Assembly: GCA_037127315.1 (NCBI GenBank)
Contig: JBBBDQ010000191.1
Location: forward strand, 14,614,001-14,678,000
Length of the DNA: 64,000 nt
Direction: 5' to 3'
Origin: Ascarosepion bandense
Taxonomy: Eukaryota; Mollusca; Cephalopoda; Sepiida; Sepiidae
Below the pieces are notes generated by a model, which was not told where the DNA came from, did not search any database, and was given only the letters and a program-made list of their open reading frames with translations. Both the position numbers and the translations under genes were made by a program. Within the stretch, counting starts at the first letter, position 1; each line of letters opens with the position of its first letter. Shown here piece by piece: positions 32,593-43,902 of the stretch.

Positions 32593-33041
32593 AAAGATTT
32601 TCCGACTGCTTGAAAAACCCAACTTACTCGAACGCTATGGACTCTTCTTATGTGTTTCCTGTCGGTATTAAACACAAGTCGACTTAGAAAAATAAATCAG
32701 TGTCGTATCACATAGAACAGGAGTAGGGTGCGTCGGAGTCGGATCAGCTCTGACGGGGTCAACTCAGCGAGGGTAGTATGATGTTGCAAGACCCGAAACT
32801 GCTCAATGACCTGAGTAAAGTACATCACTGACGACATCCTCCTGCGCTACAGAATGTGCGTATTTTCGAAGAAGTATATATACAGATCAGTGATGCATTT
32901 TGGTAGTCTATTGAATAATCCTCACGGTTATTTTGGTAGAATGTAACGGTTATGCTTTGAATTATTCTAGAGATTATTGAGTGGAAATAATTAAGTATGT
33001 ATTTTTTGTTTCTTTATAGTGTTATTTGTTTATTTTAAAAA
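32593..33041. other. unassigned spacer
   Basis: 32700-32860 is less AT-rich but has no open frame of note. No family recognised. Confidence 0.45.
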
Positions 33042-33296
33042 TATTTCTACTCCAACAGCTTCTTTTCTCGCACTTCCCGCCTGTGGAATTCCCTTCCGCA
33101 TGCTTGCTTCCCCGACGGCTATAACCTCCAGGAGTTTAAATGTAAGGTCAATAGACACCTCCTAACGCACTAACCCTCCCATTCTCTCCAACTCTCCCCC
33201 TATGTACATCCTAACTTGTCTATCGCCCTGTTAACACCCTGCGCTATAGTGGCAGTGGAATGCCTTGCTTGGGGTGACATGATTAAAAAAAAAAAA
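33042..33296 (+). pseudogene. jockey-like LINE, 3'-end-only copy
   Basis: Starts inside the last coding block (CTGTGGAATTCCCTTCCGCA, cf. RLWNSLP), passes FKCKVNRHLLTH and a stop, then the 3' tail ending CTTGGGGTGACATGATTAAA. It is close in sequence to the copy at 34671-38221, so it is probably a young 5'-truncated insertion. Confidence 0.85.
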
Positions 33297-33542
33297 TCAT
33301 TTCATGATTGTTATTATTACGTTCACTTGTGTTTATATGTGCGTTCGTGGTTTGCTAATTTATTTTACTTCAGTGTATATATACATAGTCGAGCATAAAC
33401 ACAACGCGTATGACCTGTCGTTTGCATCAAACAGACTGTCGTCTCTGGGTGTTGACTTCCGTGGCCATTTTTAAGTTTTACATACGCACTATCCTTAATA
33501 TTGAATACATAAAATTCTACCAGTAATTATAGCATACCTTAA

Positions 33543-33578
<36 letters not shown>

Positions 33579-33590
33579 CTTTAAAAACAA
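33297..33590. other. unassigned spacer ending in a TA microsatellite
   Basis: A TA run at 33546-33577. Nothing else recognised. Confidence 0.5.
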
Positions 33591-33602
33591 GGAATTTATT
33601 AA

Positions 33603-33643
33603 GTCTCAAGAGCTCTTTCGTTCAAATTCTCATCAGAAGAAAA
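33603..33643 (-). ncRNA. hammerhead-like motif on the minus strand
   Basis: The minus strand reads TCTT, CTGATGA (33636-33630), GAATTTGAAC, GAAAG (GAAA at 33619-33616), AGCT, CTT, GAGA. Stem I (TCTT/GAGA) and a two-pair stem III can form, and the cleavage triplet would be CTT. Stem II is the weak point, with only one sure pair. Downstream sequence to about 34000 is unassigned. Confidence 0.4.
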
Positions 33644-33968
33644 TCGTTGGAATCAGAAATCAAACGTAAAAACAGCAACGAAAATGAAGAGCAAAAAAAG
33701 GGAGGAATGCTAAAATAAATATCCATATAAATATATATTTATAACGCGGGGAGGAGAAATGGCATGTAAATAATTATCGAGAGACAGTTAAAATAAAATA
33801 TCCCCCAACAAATAAAGAGATTTAACAAAATCCTTCTGCTGGCAAAAAGGATTTCGTAAAGATATGCAGACTGATTCTCAAATCTTTAAATGATTAATGG
33901 AACCAGATAAATGTAAAATTTTGAACCATTTCTTATACGACTTAGCACAGGCTATATTCTCTAGTAGG

Positions 33969-34002
33969 TGTTGAGCAATAGCCGATTCCATATTGGTAGG
34001 CA

Positions 34003-34043
<41 letters not shown>

Positions 34044-34079
34044 TAACGGCTACCAATATGGAATCGGCTATTGCTCAAC

Positions 34080-34080
<1 letters not shown>
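33969..34080. repeat. inverted repeat around a TA microsatellite
   Basis: TTGAGCAATAGCCGATTCCA at 33970 and its reverse complement TGGAATCGGCTATTGCTCAA ending near 34079 form arms of about 30 bp. The loop is largely TA repeats (34008-34040). Confidence 0.9.
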
Positions 34081-34127
<47 letters not shown>

Positions 34128-34670
34128 GAATTGTTTGAACATTATTTTTTATCGATACTCGTATTTAAGTAGATATTCTGTTTTTTAATTAAAAACTATT
34201 ATATATTTATATCTACCGGCCTTGATTATTTACGATAAATTATTATGAAAATTTCAATTATTTCCATTAGTTTTGTTTTGTAGAAGATTTAAATTTCTGT
34301 CTTCGAGAGATTGAATTCTTAACGGTTTGGCAAGCGAACACAAGCAACATAACTCGACTATATTCTGTAAAAAACGGTTTAATTTTTATTTTTGTCTTCA
34401 GAAATTGAATTAAATCAACTTTACAGTGTTAGCTGCTTGTGGTAAGTCAACCGGGATTCAGTCCATTTTTCAGTCTGTTTTTGTGAAATTTCTTGGAAAT
34501 TATTTTTATTTATTATTTATTTATTTTTTTTTTTTCGTCTTTTGGTCGTCTTTGATTTTTTTTTTCGTCACTTAATTTGTGTAAATAATTTTGCTATTCA
34601 AGGGTATTTTTGACTTTTAAAACTTTGTAAACCTCAGTCACTTTTTCTTTGTTTCTTTTTTTTTTTTTTA
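34081..34670. other. unassigned AT-rich spacer
   Basis: A TA microsatellite at 34085-34122, then T-rich sequence up to the 5' end of the LINE. No gene recognised. Confidence 0.5.
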
Positions 34671-35139
34671 ATTGGAGTAGATAGTTTCTACTATCGCCCG
34701 GTCTCACACTCCACCCCCTTCTTTTGAATGAGTTTAGAGGTGATCACCTTGTTTCTTGTTTAGGAAGGGGTTCCCGGTTCATCCCCTTTCTCTGGTCTTG
34801 ATGTTAGTTCAGCTGGAAGCTCTTTGCAGTTACGTAGGTGGCAACGTCTTTACATTCTGAGGGTACCGGGTTGGCAGTTTCCTGGTTGCTGCTTCCGACT
34901 GGTAGTTAGGAGCCCGAACTCTTGCGTAGCGTCTTGAGAGGCTGCTCTGATCAACAGTTGAATAATACCGGGGTTCTTGTAGTGCCATATCGCGCATGGA
35001 CGGGCGTCCCTGCATGAACGTTCGGTGGGCAACCCCGAGGCCACATTATGTTGTAGGCCGCGCCAGTTTCCATCCTTCACAAGTTGCAAATGATTGACCG
35101 ACTGATTCTATTCTAAGACCACTCCTTAACTGAATTACT

Positions 35140-36165
35140 ATGGAAAAAAGCAAACATAATAACAAAACTAAACCAGCTCATTTGAAAACGCCTAAACCTG
35201 TCTGCATCTCTTTCACTAACATACGCGGCATCCGCACCAACTTCCCCAGCGTAGATTCTTTCCTCCATAATAACTCACCTGATATATTAGCCCTATGTGA
35301 AACTAATCTTAACCCTTTTATCCCCTCATCTGAGTTCTGCGTTCCTGGCTACCTTCCCCTCTTTAGGAAGGACTCCAATGTTCATATGCATGGGCTTGGT
35401 GTCTATGTCAGCGAACACCTTCCTTTAGCTAGGGTGTCATCTTTTGAATCCCCAGATCATTCTTTCATGTGCTTCCGCCTCTCACTTCTCAGCTCGATTA
35501 GCTATCTCTTCTTTCTCTACCGCTCTCCTTCCTCCCCTGACTGTTCGTTACTTGACATCATTTCTGACAATATTGACAAAGCCATTTCTACCCATCCCTC
35601 TGCCCATGTATTCGTGTTTGGTGACTTTAACGCCCACCACACCAAGTGGCTGAAGAACGCTGTCACTGACGCTGCTGGTGTCCACACCATGAACTTTTCA
35701 ATCACCCAATCCCTTACGCAAGTAGTGGACTTCCCCACGCGTTTCTCCGACAACCCTAATGGAAGGGACTCACTTCTAGACCTCTGCTTCACTTCCATCC
35801 CAGACTCTTGCACTACCAGACAACTCTGCCCACTTGGAAACTCTGACCACACTGTAGTGTCCGTCAATATTTCACTCCACTCCCGCCCGACCCATGAAAC
35901 ACAGACAAGTAGAATATCCTACTGCTATCAAAGAGCAGACTGGGATTCGTTCCGAGACTTCCTCTGTGACATCCCTTGGAACAATGTCTTTAGTCTTCCC
36001 ATCGAAGAATGTGCATCCGAGGTCTCCTCCTGGGTTAAGGCTGGCATCGATGCCTTCATCCCTGCTAGGAAATTCCAGCTTAAATCTCATTCGTCTCCAT
36101 GGTTCTCACCCGCTTGCTCGGCTGCCATTTGCCCACCGGAATCATTTCTTCCGACTCTATCGTAA
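35140..36165 (+). CDS. LINE apurinic-type endonuclease (jockey-like)
   Basis: This is the endonuclease that nicks target DNA to prime reverse transcription. The first 30 residues are basic. The catalytic blocks follow: SFTNIRGIRTNF near residue 24, LALCETNLNP near 48, HVFVFGDFNAHHTKW near 158 and PLGNSDHTVVSV near 230. The conserved E, D/N and SDH-type residues are present. The start ATG at 35140 is the first in frame after the leader. The natural protein continues into the RT; here a single extra base near 36128 shifts the frame and stops it at 36165. The last dozen residues are therefore out of frame and not native. Confidence 0.88.
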   Translation: MEKSKHNNKTKPAHLKTPKPVCISFTNIRGIRTNFPSVDSFLHNNSPDILALCETNLNPFIPSSEFCVPGYLPLFRKDSNVHMHGLGVYVSEHLPLARVSSFESPDHSFMCFRLSLLSSISYLFFLYRSPSSPDCSLLDIISDNIDKAISTHPSAHVFVFGDFNAHHTKWLKNAVTDAAGVHTMNFSITQSLTQVVDFPTRFSDNPNGRDSLLDLCFTSIPDSCTTRQLCPLGNSDHTVVSVNISLHSRPTHETQTSRISYCYQRADWDSFRDFLCDIPWNNVFSLPIEECASEVSSWVKAGIDAFIPARKFQLKSHSSPWFSPACSAAICPPESFLPTLS

Positions 36166-38029
36166 CTATGCGTCGGAACAAAACAGGCGCCTTTTCACTT
36201 CAGCTCGTAATAAGTGTAAAAGGATACTTAACGAAGCTAAGATGTTGTTTGCTGCCAGAATGAAGCAACGCATAGCATGCTCTAAATACTGCTCTAAAGA
36301 CTACTGGCGACTCTGTAAAAGAGTACTTAACAAGAGCAAGTCCACAATACCCCCGCTAATCAACAAATTTGAGGTCCTCACCTCCCCAGCAGATAAGGCT
36401 GAATGTTTTGCCCGCAGATTCTCGAACAATTCGAGTCTGGACTCATCTGGAGTTTTTACACCCGACTTCTCACCTAGAACCGAGGCACAACTGAATGATG
36501 TCCACATTACACCTTCGCTTGTCTCTAAGATAATCTTAAAACTTGACCCTCACAAAGCGAGCGGTGGTGACGGAATCCCAACCATAGTCTTAAAGAAATG
36601 TGCCCCTGAACTCTCCTCTATCCTTTCTAAGCTCTACAACCTCTGCCTATCTGCTTCCTGCTTTCCTGCCTGTTGGAAATCTTCCTCTATAGTTCCTATA
36701 TTTAAAAACACTGGAGAACCCTCTGACCCTGCAAAGTACCGCCCTATCAGCCTTCTTCCGATCTTTGGCAAAGTGTTCGAAGCCATTATCAACGCCGAGG
36801 TGGTTCAGCATCTCACAGCACACAGGCTCCTCTCGGACAAGCAATATGGTTTCCGCTTCACCAGGTCTACTGCTGATATGCTAACGACCATCACCGAGTA
36901 CATATACCAGGCACTCGACAGGAATGGCGAAGCTCGAACCGTTGCATTGGATATATCTAAGGCGTTCGACAGAGTTTGGCATGCTGGCCTTCTATGTAAA
37001 CTGCGGAGCTATGGTATAACTGGACATTTGTTTGAACTAATCCAGTCATTCCTCTCTAACCGCACAATGAAAGTGGTATTAAACGGACATGCCTCTCAGA
37101 ACTACCATACAAACGCAGGTGTCCCCCAAGGCTCCATCTTAGGTCCTACACTCTTCCTGATATATATTAATGATCTCCCTGATTCCATAAGAACCCAAAT
37201 AGGTTTGTACGCCGATGACACCACAGTTTACTCTCGCCTCCAACAAAAATCTGGTGTAGGCGTCAAAGCTAAACTCGCAGTCGAGATTGAAAAAGACCTC
37301 CAATCCATATTGGACTGGGGTAAGAAATGGCTAGTAAATTTTAATGCTTCTAAAACGAAGCTACTGTCAATTAACCATCATCGACAATCTCACCTACCTC
37401 CCATTAGCATGGACCAGGCTTGCCTCCCAGAGAGTAAAACACTACGCCTCCTTGGTCTCACACTTTCAGCGGACCTCAAATGGAATGACTATATCGAAGC
37501 CATTGCTAAATCCGCTGCTATGAAAGTCGGTTCTCTGTGTAGGGCCCGGAAGTTTTTTCCGTCTAAATCTATCCTGCACATTTACAAATCTACCATCCGC
37601 CCGTGCATTGAATACTTCTGCCATATCTGGTCGGGTGCCCCTGCTGTTCTCCTCAGGCTTCTCGATAAGGTTCAGAGGAGGGTCTGTAAGGTGATAGATA
37701 CCGACTTGGCAGACCGCCTGCAGTCTCTCTCCCACCGGCGAGACGTGGCTTCCCTGTGTCTCTTCTATAAATACTTTCACGGCTTCTGCTCCGATGAACT
37801 TAGATCACTGGTGCCCCCTAAATACGAATTTGCACGAGATACTAGATTAGCAACTAGATCCCACCCTTTTACAGTGAAACCGATAAAATGCAGCCGTAAC
37901 TTCTACTCCAACAGTTTCTTTCCTCGCATTTCCCGACTGTGGAATTCTCTTCCAAACGATTGCTTCCCCGACGGCTACAATCTCCAGGAGTTTAAATGTA
38001 AGGTCAATACACACCTCCTAACACACTAA
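35894..38029 (+). CDS. LINE reverse transcriptase (jockey-like)
   Basis: The frame is open from 35894, but the native part starts near 36130; the earlier 78 residues are the wrong frame of the endonuclease. RT blocks appear in order: LDPHKASGGDGIPTIVLKK, KYRPISLLPIFGKVFEAI, DKQYGFRFTRSTADM, ALDISKAFDRVWHAG, AGVPQGSILGPTLFLIYIND and LYADDTTVYS (YADD at residues 439-442, both aspartates intact). LRLLGLTLSADLKWNDYI follows. The C-terminal domain holds IYKSTIRPCIEYFCHIWSG and SLSHRRDVASLCLFYKYFHG, ending KVNTHLLTH. Joined to the endonuclease, the original protein would be about 960 residues. Confidence 0.92.
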   Translation: MKHRQVEYPTAIKEQTGIRSETSSVTSLGTMSLVFPSKNVHPRSPPGLRLASMPSSLLGNSSLNLIRLHGSHPLARLPFAHRNHFFRLYRNYASEQNRRLFTSARNKCKRILNEAKMLFAARMKQRIACSKYCSKDYWRLCKRVLNKSKSTIPPLINKFEVLTSPADKAECFARRFSNNSSLDSSGVFTPDFSPRTEAQLNDVHITPSLVSKIILKLDPHKASGGDGIPTIVLKKCAPELSSILSKLYNLCLSASCFPACWKSSSIVPIFKNTGEPSDPAKYRPISLLPIFGKVFEAIINAEVVQHLTAHRLLSDKQYGFRFTRSTADMLTTITEYIYQALDRNGEARTVALDISKAFDRVWHAGLLCKLRSYGITGHLFELIQSFLSNRTMKVVLNGHASQNYHTNAGVPQGSILGPTLFLIYINDLPDSIRTQIGLYADDTTVYSRLQQKSGVGVKAKLAVEIEKDLQSILDWGKKWLVNFNASKTKLLSINHHRQSHLPPISMDQACLPESKTLRLLGLTLSADLKWNDYIEAIAKSAAMKVGSLCRARKFFPSKSILHIYKSTIRPCIEYFCHIWSGAPAVLLRLLDKVQRRVCKVIDTDLADRLQSLSHRRDVASLCLFYKYFHGFCSDELRSLVPPKYEFARDTRLATRSHPFTVKPIKCSRNFYSNSFFPRISRLWNSLPNDCFPDGYNLQEFKCKVNTHLLTH

Positions 38030-38157
38030 CCTGCTCCCATTCTATCAAGCACTCTTCCCATCTGCCCGACCCTCATCCTCGCTATCCTTACTCATCTGTC
38101 ACCTATCTCCTGACATTCCCTATGTCTATCCACTCCTTCTCTTTACCTTCCCCTATG

Positions 38158-38221
38158 TAGCCCCATGCGCAATAGTGGCAGTGGAATGCCTTGCTTGGGG
38201 TGAGATGATTAAAAAAAAAAA
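38158..38221 (+). other. LINE 3' terminus recognised by the RT
   Basis: TAGCCCCATGCGCAATAGTG, then TTGCTTGGGGTGAGATGATT and poly-A. Versions of this end occur on the internally deleted derivatives and on the SINE at 48784, so it is probably the sequence the RT uses to select templates. That role is inference. Confidence 0.6.
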
Positions 38222-38295
38222 TGTGTGCCATTCGGCAGGATCCGAACCTGCGACCCCTATTTACATGCCGTCTTCGAAGTTTCGTGGAGGCACGA
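38222..38295 (-). other. tRNA-like fragment after a LINE poly-A
   Basis: The minus strand contains GCAGGTTCGGATCCTGC, a perfect five-pair T arm with a T-loop-like TTCGGAT (B-box match), followed by CGAATGGCACA. No matching 5' acceptor half was found, so it is not a complete tRNA gene; it could be a tRNA-derived retroposon head. Confidence 0.4.
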
Positions 38296-38955
38296 CTATG
38301 TTGGCCTCAGTGCTTATTTTTCAATCTACTATTTTTTGTTTTGTTTCTAATTTACATGGAACTTGGTGTCATTTAATATTTTGGTATGTGATTGGTTCTA
38401 CAGACAGTCAACTGCTTTTGATTGCTTTTGTTTTAATGTTGTAATATTTGAAGGTAGTTGATTTGTTTTTAATTTTGCAGGTGGCTGATTTCTTTTTGCT
38501 ACGCTAACTTCATTTAGCGCACGTGAGTGGGTGTCCGCTTAATTGCTTGATGATTAGTTGTTTTTTTATCGTTTTGATTTACTTCTTTTTATTATGTTGG
38601 GTTGACCTTTTTGTTACCGTGTTAGTATACGTGACCGCTTAAAGGATTTTTAGATCATAGTTAAAGTGTTTGTGTTCTATGTTTGTGGGCTTTGTGTGAC
38701 AAGTTTCCGTTTGGTAGTTGTTATATTATCTTTTGTTGTTTTTTTTTTGTGTGGTGATTGAGTATTTATATATTCAGTGTGGTATGTGCGTAGCAAAGTA
38801 GATATTTGTTCGAATGTCTACGTTTTCCATTTATTTCGTTTTTTAGTTTTTGTATTTTACTTAGATTTTTAAAGCTAATTATTGCTAGTTTTTTCCTTCA
38901 AACATAATTTGCTGTATCTGCTATTGCTGCTGCACCGGGATGCTCTTTTTACGTT
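38296..38955. other. unassigned AT-rich spacer
   Basis: T/G-rich, no open frame of note, no recognised family. Confidence 0.5.
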
Positions 38956-40064
38956 GCTAACAGAAATAAGTTTTGTGAATAGGAGATTCCTTTCTAATAG
39001 ATGACACAAAAAATTTAAAGCAGAGAATATTGAACAGATTTATACGGGAAACGAGTAGGGAAATCCACTATTTGACTAAGCAATGAAAACAGTTGAAAAT
39101 TCTGAATACCGACAACATCAGTAACAATAGAAAGCTTAAGCATATGGTACGGATGGACTGGGGTTCCTTTCACGATTTTATTTGAAACGCCTCTTGGATT
39201 GATATTTTTAACTTTCCTATTAGAAATTATGCCACAAAAGTTTATTCTTGGATTAAAGTCGGCATTGATGCCTTTGTTCCTTTCTCGAAAACCATCTTCT
39301 CCGTGGTGCACACAAGCCTGTCCATAGAAATAATTTTTTTTCAGGTATAACAGCGTGATAATTCCGATCGCAACAAATGCTTGTTTGTAACTGTTCAAAA
39401 TAATTGTGAACGTGTCCTCAAAGAGGCTAATTCTTTGTTTGCTGATAGAATAAGGTACTATATAGCCTCTAACAAATTTGGTTTATGTGATTACTGGCGG
39501 CTCTGTAATAGTGCATTAAATAAGAGTAAGTCTTCTATCCCCCCTCTGTACTCACTGTGAGGTGTTAACATGTTCTAATGATAAAGCAACATGTAAATTG
39601 TACTTCTGAATCATCTGGAGTACATTTACATTACTTCCCGCTTAAAACTCTATGAAGTGATAGGTATGTAATTCCGTCCATGGTTCTTGCTATCATTTCT
39701 AAACTGGATCTGCACATCGCATGTGGACTTAAGGATTATTACAGGGATAACATTAACAAATGTGCTCCTGGATTCTCATGTTCTCTCTAAATTATACAAT
39801 AAATGTTTTGCCGCTTCTTGCTTTACTGCTTGTCGGAAATCTTCTTCTCTAGTTCCAGTCTTGAGAACTCAGACGGACCATATGACCCTTTTAATTATCG
39901 GCCTTTTTTTTATGTCAAAGTATTAGACGCGCTAATTAACTCTGGATTTATTAAGAATCTCACATTGCAAAGTTTTTTTCGGGTAAGCAATATGAATTTT
40001 GCTTCTTTAACAATTATTCCTGAAAGTCTATCAAGTTTTTGATAAGAATGGTGAAGATCAGGCT

Positions 40065-40530
40065 TTGGTTTGAGTATTGTTTAACGGCATATCAACACCT
40101 CTGTGGGTTATTTAATGCCAAAAAGGTAGGGATTTTAGGTATTTTTTTAAATGTTTGATTATAGTGAAAAAGTTGATTTAGTCAGGTTTTGATGAAAAAA
40201 TTTTTTTTATTTTTAGAAAACTGAAGATGTCTTTTGTATTTAAAATGTATTGATGGTAATAATTTTTTCCTTCAAAAATGTATATTTTTCTATAAAAGTT
40301 TATTTTTATGCAAATATTTCTATAAAAGACAGTTTTTGTACTTTCATAGTGCTTTGACCCTAGTTTTGGGGTTAACTATTTGCACATAGATGGGACCCTA
40401 ACAGGTGCTACTACTCAGGGTGGATCTGGGAACAACAACAATTAAGAGGCGGTTCTATGCTTCTCACAACCCCTCGATTAGAAGCCTTGCTGCCGGATGC
40501 AGTTTACCGTCATAACCCAGGACCGCAGGC
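40065..40530 (+). mobile_element. unnamed repeat family, copy 1, inserted in LINE
   Basis: About 460 bp from GTTTAACGGCATATCAACAC to GCAGTTTACCGTCATAACCC. A direct repeat CAGGCTTTGG lies on each side of it (around 40051 and 40530), and the LINE continues after it. Shared with 42715-44135: TTTAACGGCAT start, an AT-rich middle with TTTCTATAAAAG, GGGGTTAACTATTTG and CTTGCTGCCGGATGCAGTTT. No coding and no clear terminal inverted repeats. Confidence 0.72.
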
Positions 40531-41394
40531 TTTGGCTTTGAATATCTCGTAGACATTTGATCAAATTTAGCACAGTAGTTTTCTTCACAAGTTGAAAGCT
40601 TTCGGCATTTGTAGACGCATTTTTTAACTGATTCAGTCTTTTTTTTTTTTTTATCAAATCACGAAATGAAAGCTCTCTTGAATGGCCACTCTTCTAGATC
40701 TTTTTGCATAAATGCAGATTTTTCCCAGGGCTCTATCCTTAGACTTACGTTGTTTCTAATTTTCATGAATGACCTTCCTGATATCATAAGTTCTCAACTT
40801 GGTATCTATGCTGATGATACAACTATTTACTCCTGTTTTAATAGTGATTTTAATAATCGGTTTGATAAACTCAAATTGTGGACTCATCTACAATATGTTG
40901 TTAATTTTAATGCCGGAAAAACTGCTCTCTTTTAATCTTTCATCAGCATGGCTGATGATAACCTCCAGGGTAATTACATATTGTATCTTCTATAAATAAA
41001 GTTTTCAGCTGATATGAAGTGGAAAGAGTATATTGAATCAATTGCTAAGTTTGCAGTTAAGAAATTTGGTTCACTCTGTCGTGCTAAACAATTTTCTCGC
41101 TAAAATCAATCTTACATATTTGTACGTCTACCGTTCGTCCTTGTTTTGAACATTGCTGCGACATTTGGTCTTGTGCTCTTGATATATATTTAGAGATTCT
41201 TGATAAAATCGAAAGAAAGATCTGCAATGTTACTGGCCCTGACCTGGCATTTCGACTTCAGTTCTTTTCCCAGTAGCTTCCCTGTTTCTTTTGTATTAAT
41301 ACTTTCATGAATATTGTTACGATGAACTTTCCCCTAAGATACCTAGACTTTATGAATTTAAGCGCAGTACTAGATAAAACGAGTAATAAAAAAA

Positions 41395-41967
41395 ATTAAA
41401 TATCTGAGATGTGTTTTAACAGAGGATGGAAAATGCGACACGGAGATCCAAATACGATTTGGCATGGCCAAAGACACATTTCAGAAGCTAACCAGAGTAC
41501 TGAAAGACAGGAAAATCTCATTATAAACCAAGAAAAGAGTGCTGGATTTCTATGTAATATCTGTTTTGTACGGAAGTGAATGCTGGACGATCTTATCAAA
41601 GATGAAGGAGAGGCTTGAGGCAGCAGAAATGTGGTTTTACAGAAGGATGCTGAGGATACCATGGACAGAGCTCGTGTGAAACGATGAGATGTTGGAAATG
41701 ATGCAAACGAGAAGAAAACTGATAATAAATATCAGGAAGAGAAAAATGAGGTTCCCGGGACACGTAATGAGGAAGGAAGGCCTGATACTCACGGGTCGGA
41801 TAAATGGAAGAGACAGGGGAAAGCAGCGCGAGACGTACTTATTAGGTCTGAGTAAATGGTTGACGGAGCGGGACTTGGAAGAGATACCAAGAGAAAAATT
41901 ATTGAGAGCGACAAGAGACAGAGCCAAGTGGAAGTCCATGATCGCCTACGTCCTGAAGAAGACGACT
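41395..41967 (+). pseudogene. RTE-like LINE 3' copy nested in a jockey-like LINE
   Basis: Reads IKYLRCVLTEDGKCDTEIQI near 41395, EMWFYRRMLRIPWTELV near 41625 and FPGHVMRKEGLILTGRI near 41750, then the 3' end TCGCCTACGTCCTGAAGAAG. The host LINE motif ACTAGA occurs at both ends as a candidate target duplication. The frame is interrupted by several stops but is better preserved than most copies here. Confidence 0.85.
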
Positions 41968-42714
41968 AGATTGACGGCAAGGTCTCATCATTTTATAATT
42001 GTAATAGATGTAACCATAAGTTGTATGCTAATAATTTCTTCTAGCGTACTTTACCCTTGTGGAACTCTCTTCTGTTTTTTTGCTTCCCAGTCAACTTTGA
42101 CATTAGATAATTTGAAATTAATGTCAATCGTTATCTTCTGTCTTTTTATTCTTTCATTGGCCTCTCTCATCAATAGAATTTTCTCTCATATTCTGTCGCA
42201 CTCAGTTACCTTTTGTATCCTTCGCGGCTTTATTGCCTTTCGTGGGGTGAAGTTATTAAAATAATATGGTGAGAAAATGCATGTCTTCTTTCAAAGTAAA
42301 TCTTTTTATTGATGCTATCATGAATATTTAGGGGTAGCGAAGGAAATACAAACAAGCGTTAACTATAATTATACAACGACAGAAACGCTGAAAATTCAGA
42401 GATGCTTAACTTTAAAATAATCCATGTTTTCTTAGATCAGTGCACCGGAAACCAACCTTCACGGTTGGATTTCTTCCGTTCTTAGTTGAAAATCAGTTTG
42501 ATTGGTTCATCAGGCCTTGATCATATGCTCGGATAGTAAATTAGATTCTGAAATTGAATTTATTAAGAATGTTCTGAGGGAAAATGATTATCCGTTAGAT
42601 GTTGTGGAGTTCAGCATTGTAGAAAAAATGCGACAATTACATAAGCCTAAGCTGATTGGTCGACAGAAAACGTCCCGTTTATTAGCGTTTACCGTGGATT
42701 GGTTAGAGTTAGTT

Positions 42715-42999
42715 TTGTTTAACGGCATGTGGGTTATTTAGTGCCAAAAAAGGTGAGGTCTTAAGGTATTTTTTTTTAATGTTCGGTTATCGTAAGAAGG
42801 TAGATTTAGTCAGATTTTAATTAAATGTTTTTGTTTTTATTCTTTTAGAAAACTGAAAATGTCTTCTAATTTTTTATTCAAAGATATTTTGTTGAGAATA
42901 ATTCTTTTCCTTCAAAAATGTGTTATGGTAATATTTTTTTATTCGAAAATGTATTGTTGGTAATATTTTTCTTTAAAAAACGCGTATTTTCTATAAAAA

Positions 43000-43048
<49 letters not shown>

Positions 43049-43384
43049 TTTTATAGAAATATGTATGTATATATATACACTTTTATAGAAATATATATGT
43101 ATATATATATATATACACTTTTATAGAAATATATATGTATATATATATATACACTTTTATAGAAATATATATGTATATATATATATATACACTTTTATAG
43201 AAATATATATGTATATATATATATATACACTTTTATAGATATATATATATATATATATACACTTTTATAGAAATATATGTATATATATATATACACTTTT
43301 ATAGAAATATATATATATGTATATATATATATACACTTTTATATAAATATATATATATGTATATATATATATACTTTTATAGAA

Positions 43385-43415
<31 letters not shown>

Positions 43416-43430
43416 TACACTTTTATAGAA

Positions 43431-43464
<34 letters not shown>

Positions 43465-43558
43465 TTTTATAGAAATATATATATGTATATATATATATAC
43501 ACTTTTATAGAAATATATATATATGTATATATATATATAAATATATACACTTTTATAG

Positions 43559-43594
<36 letters not shown>

Positions 43595-43854
43595 TTTTAT
43601 AGAAATATATATATATAGTATATATATATATATACACTTTTATAAATATATATATATATGTATATATATATATACACTTTTATAGAAATATATATGTATA
43701 TATATATATATATACACTTTTATAAAATATATATATGTATATATATATATATACACTTTTATAGGAATATATATGTATATATACACTTTTATAGAAATAT
43801 ATATGTATATATACACTTTTATAGAAATATATATGTATATATACACTTTTATAG

Positions 43855-43902
<48 letters not shown>

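Larger units (their letters stand above)
34671..38221 (+). mobile_element. jockey-like LINE, nearly intact
   Basis: A 5' leader (AATTGGAGTAGATAGTTTCT at 34671) precedes endonuclease and RT coding (35140-38029), a short 3' region and the 3' terminus CTTGGGGTGAGATGATTAAA with poly-A. The only clear coding defect is a one-base insertion at about 36127-36129. No gag-like first frame was found in the 470-bp leader. At least four other copies lie in the window (12740 minus; 33042, 38960 and 45215 plus), with a further one cut by the right edge. The jockey label is by motif resemblance; a related clade is possible. Confidence 0.9.
38960..42263 (+). pseudogene. old jockey-like LINE copy, 5'-inverted and twice invaded
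   Basis: RT remnants on the plus strand include DYWRLCNSALNKSKSSIPPL near 39485, LSKLYNKCFAASCF near 39785, NADFSQGSILRLTLFLIFMN near 40710, LGIYADDTTIYS near 40800 and a 3' end CCTTTCGTGGGGTGAAGTTA near 42235. The endonuclease end (KLSIVTDVVGIQNFQLFSLL, SQIVDFPTRF) lies at about 38960-39140 on the minus strand: a 5' inversion. It is interrupted by an unnamed repeat (40065-40530) and a nested RTE-like LINE (41395-41967). Confidence 0.82.

Noticed and set aside
43277..43900. Tyr/Ile-rich open frames on both strands
   Set aside because: Products of the AT minisatellite; both strands stay open for the same compositional reason.
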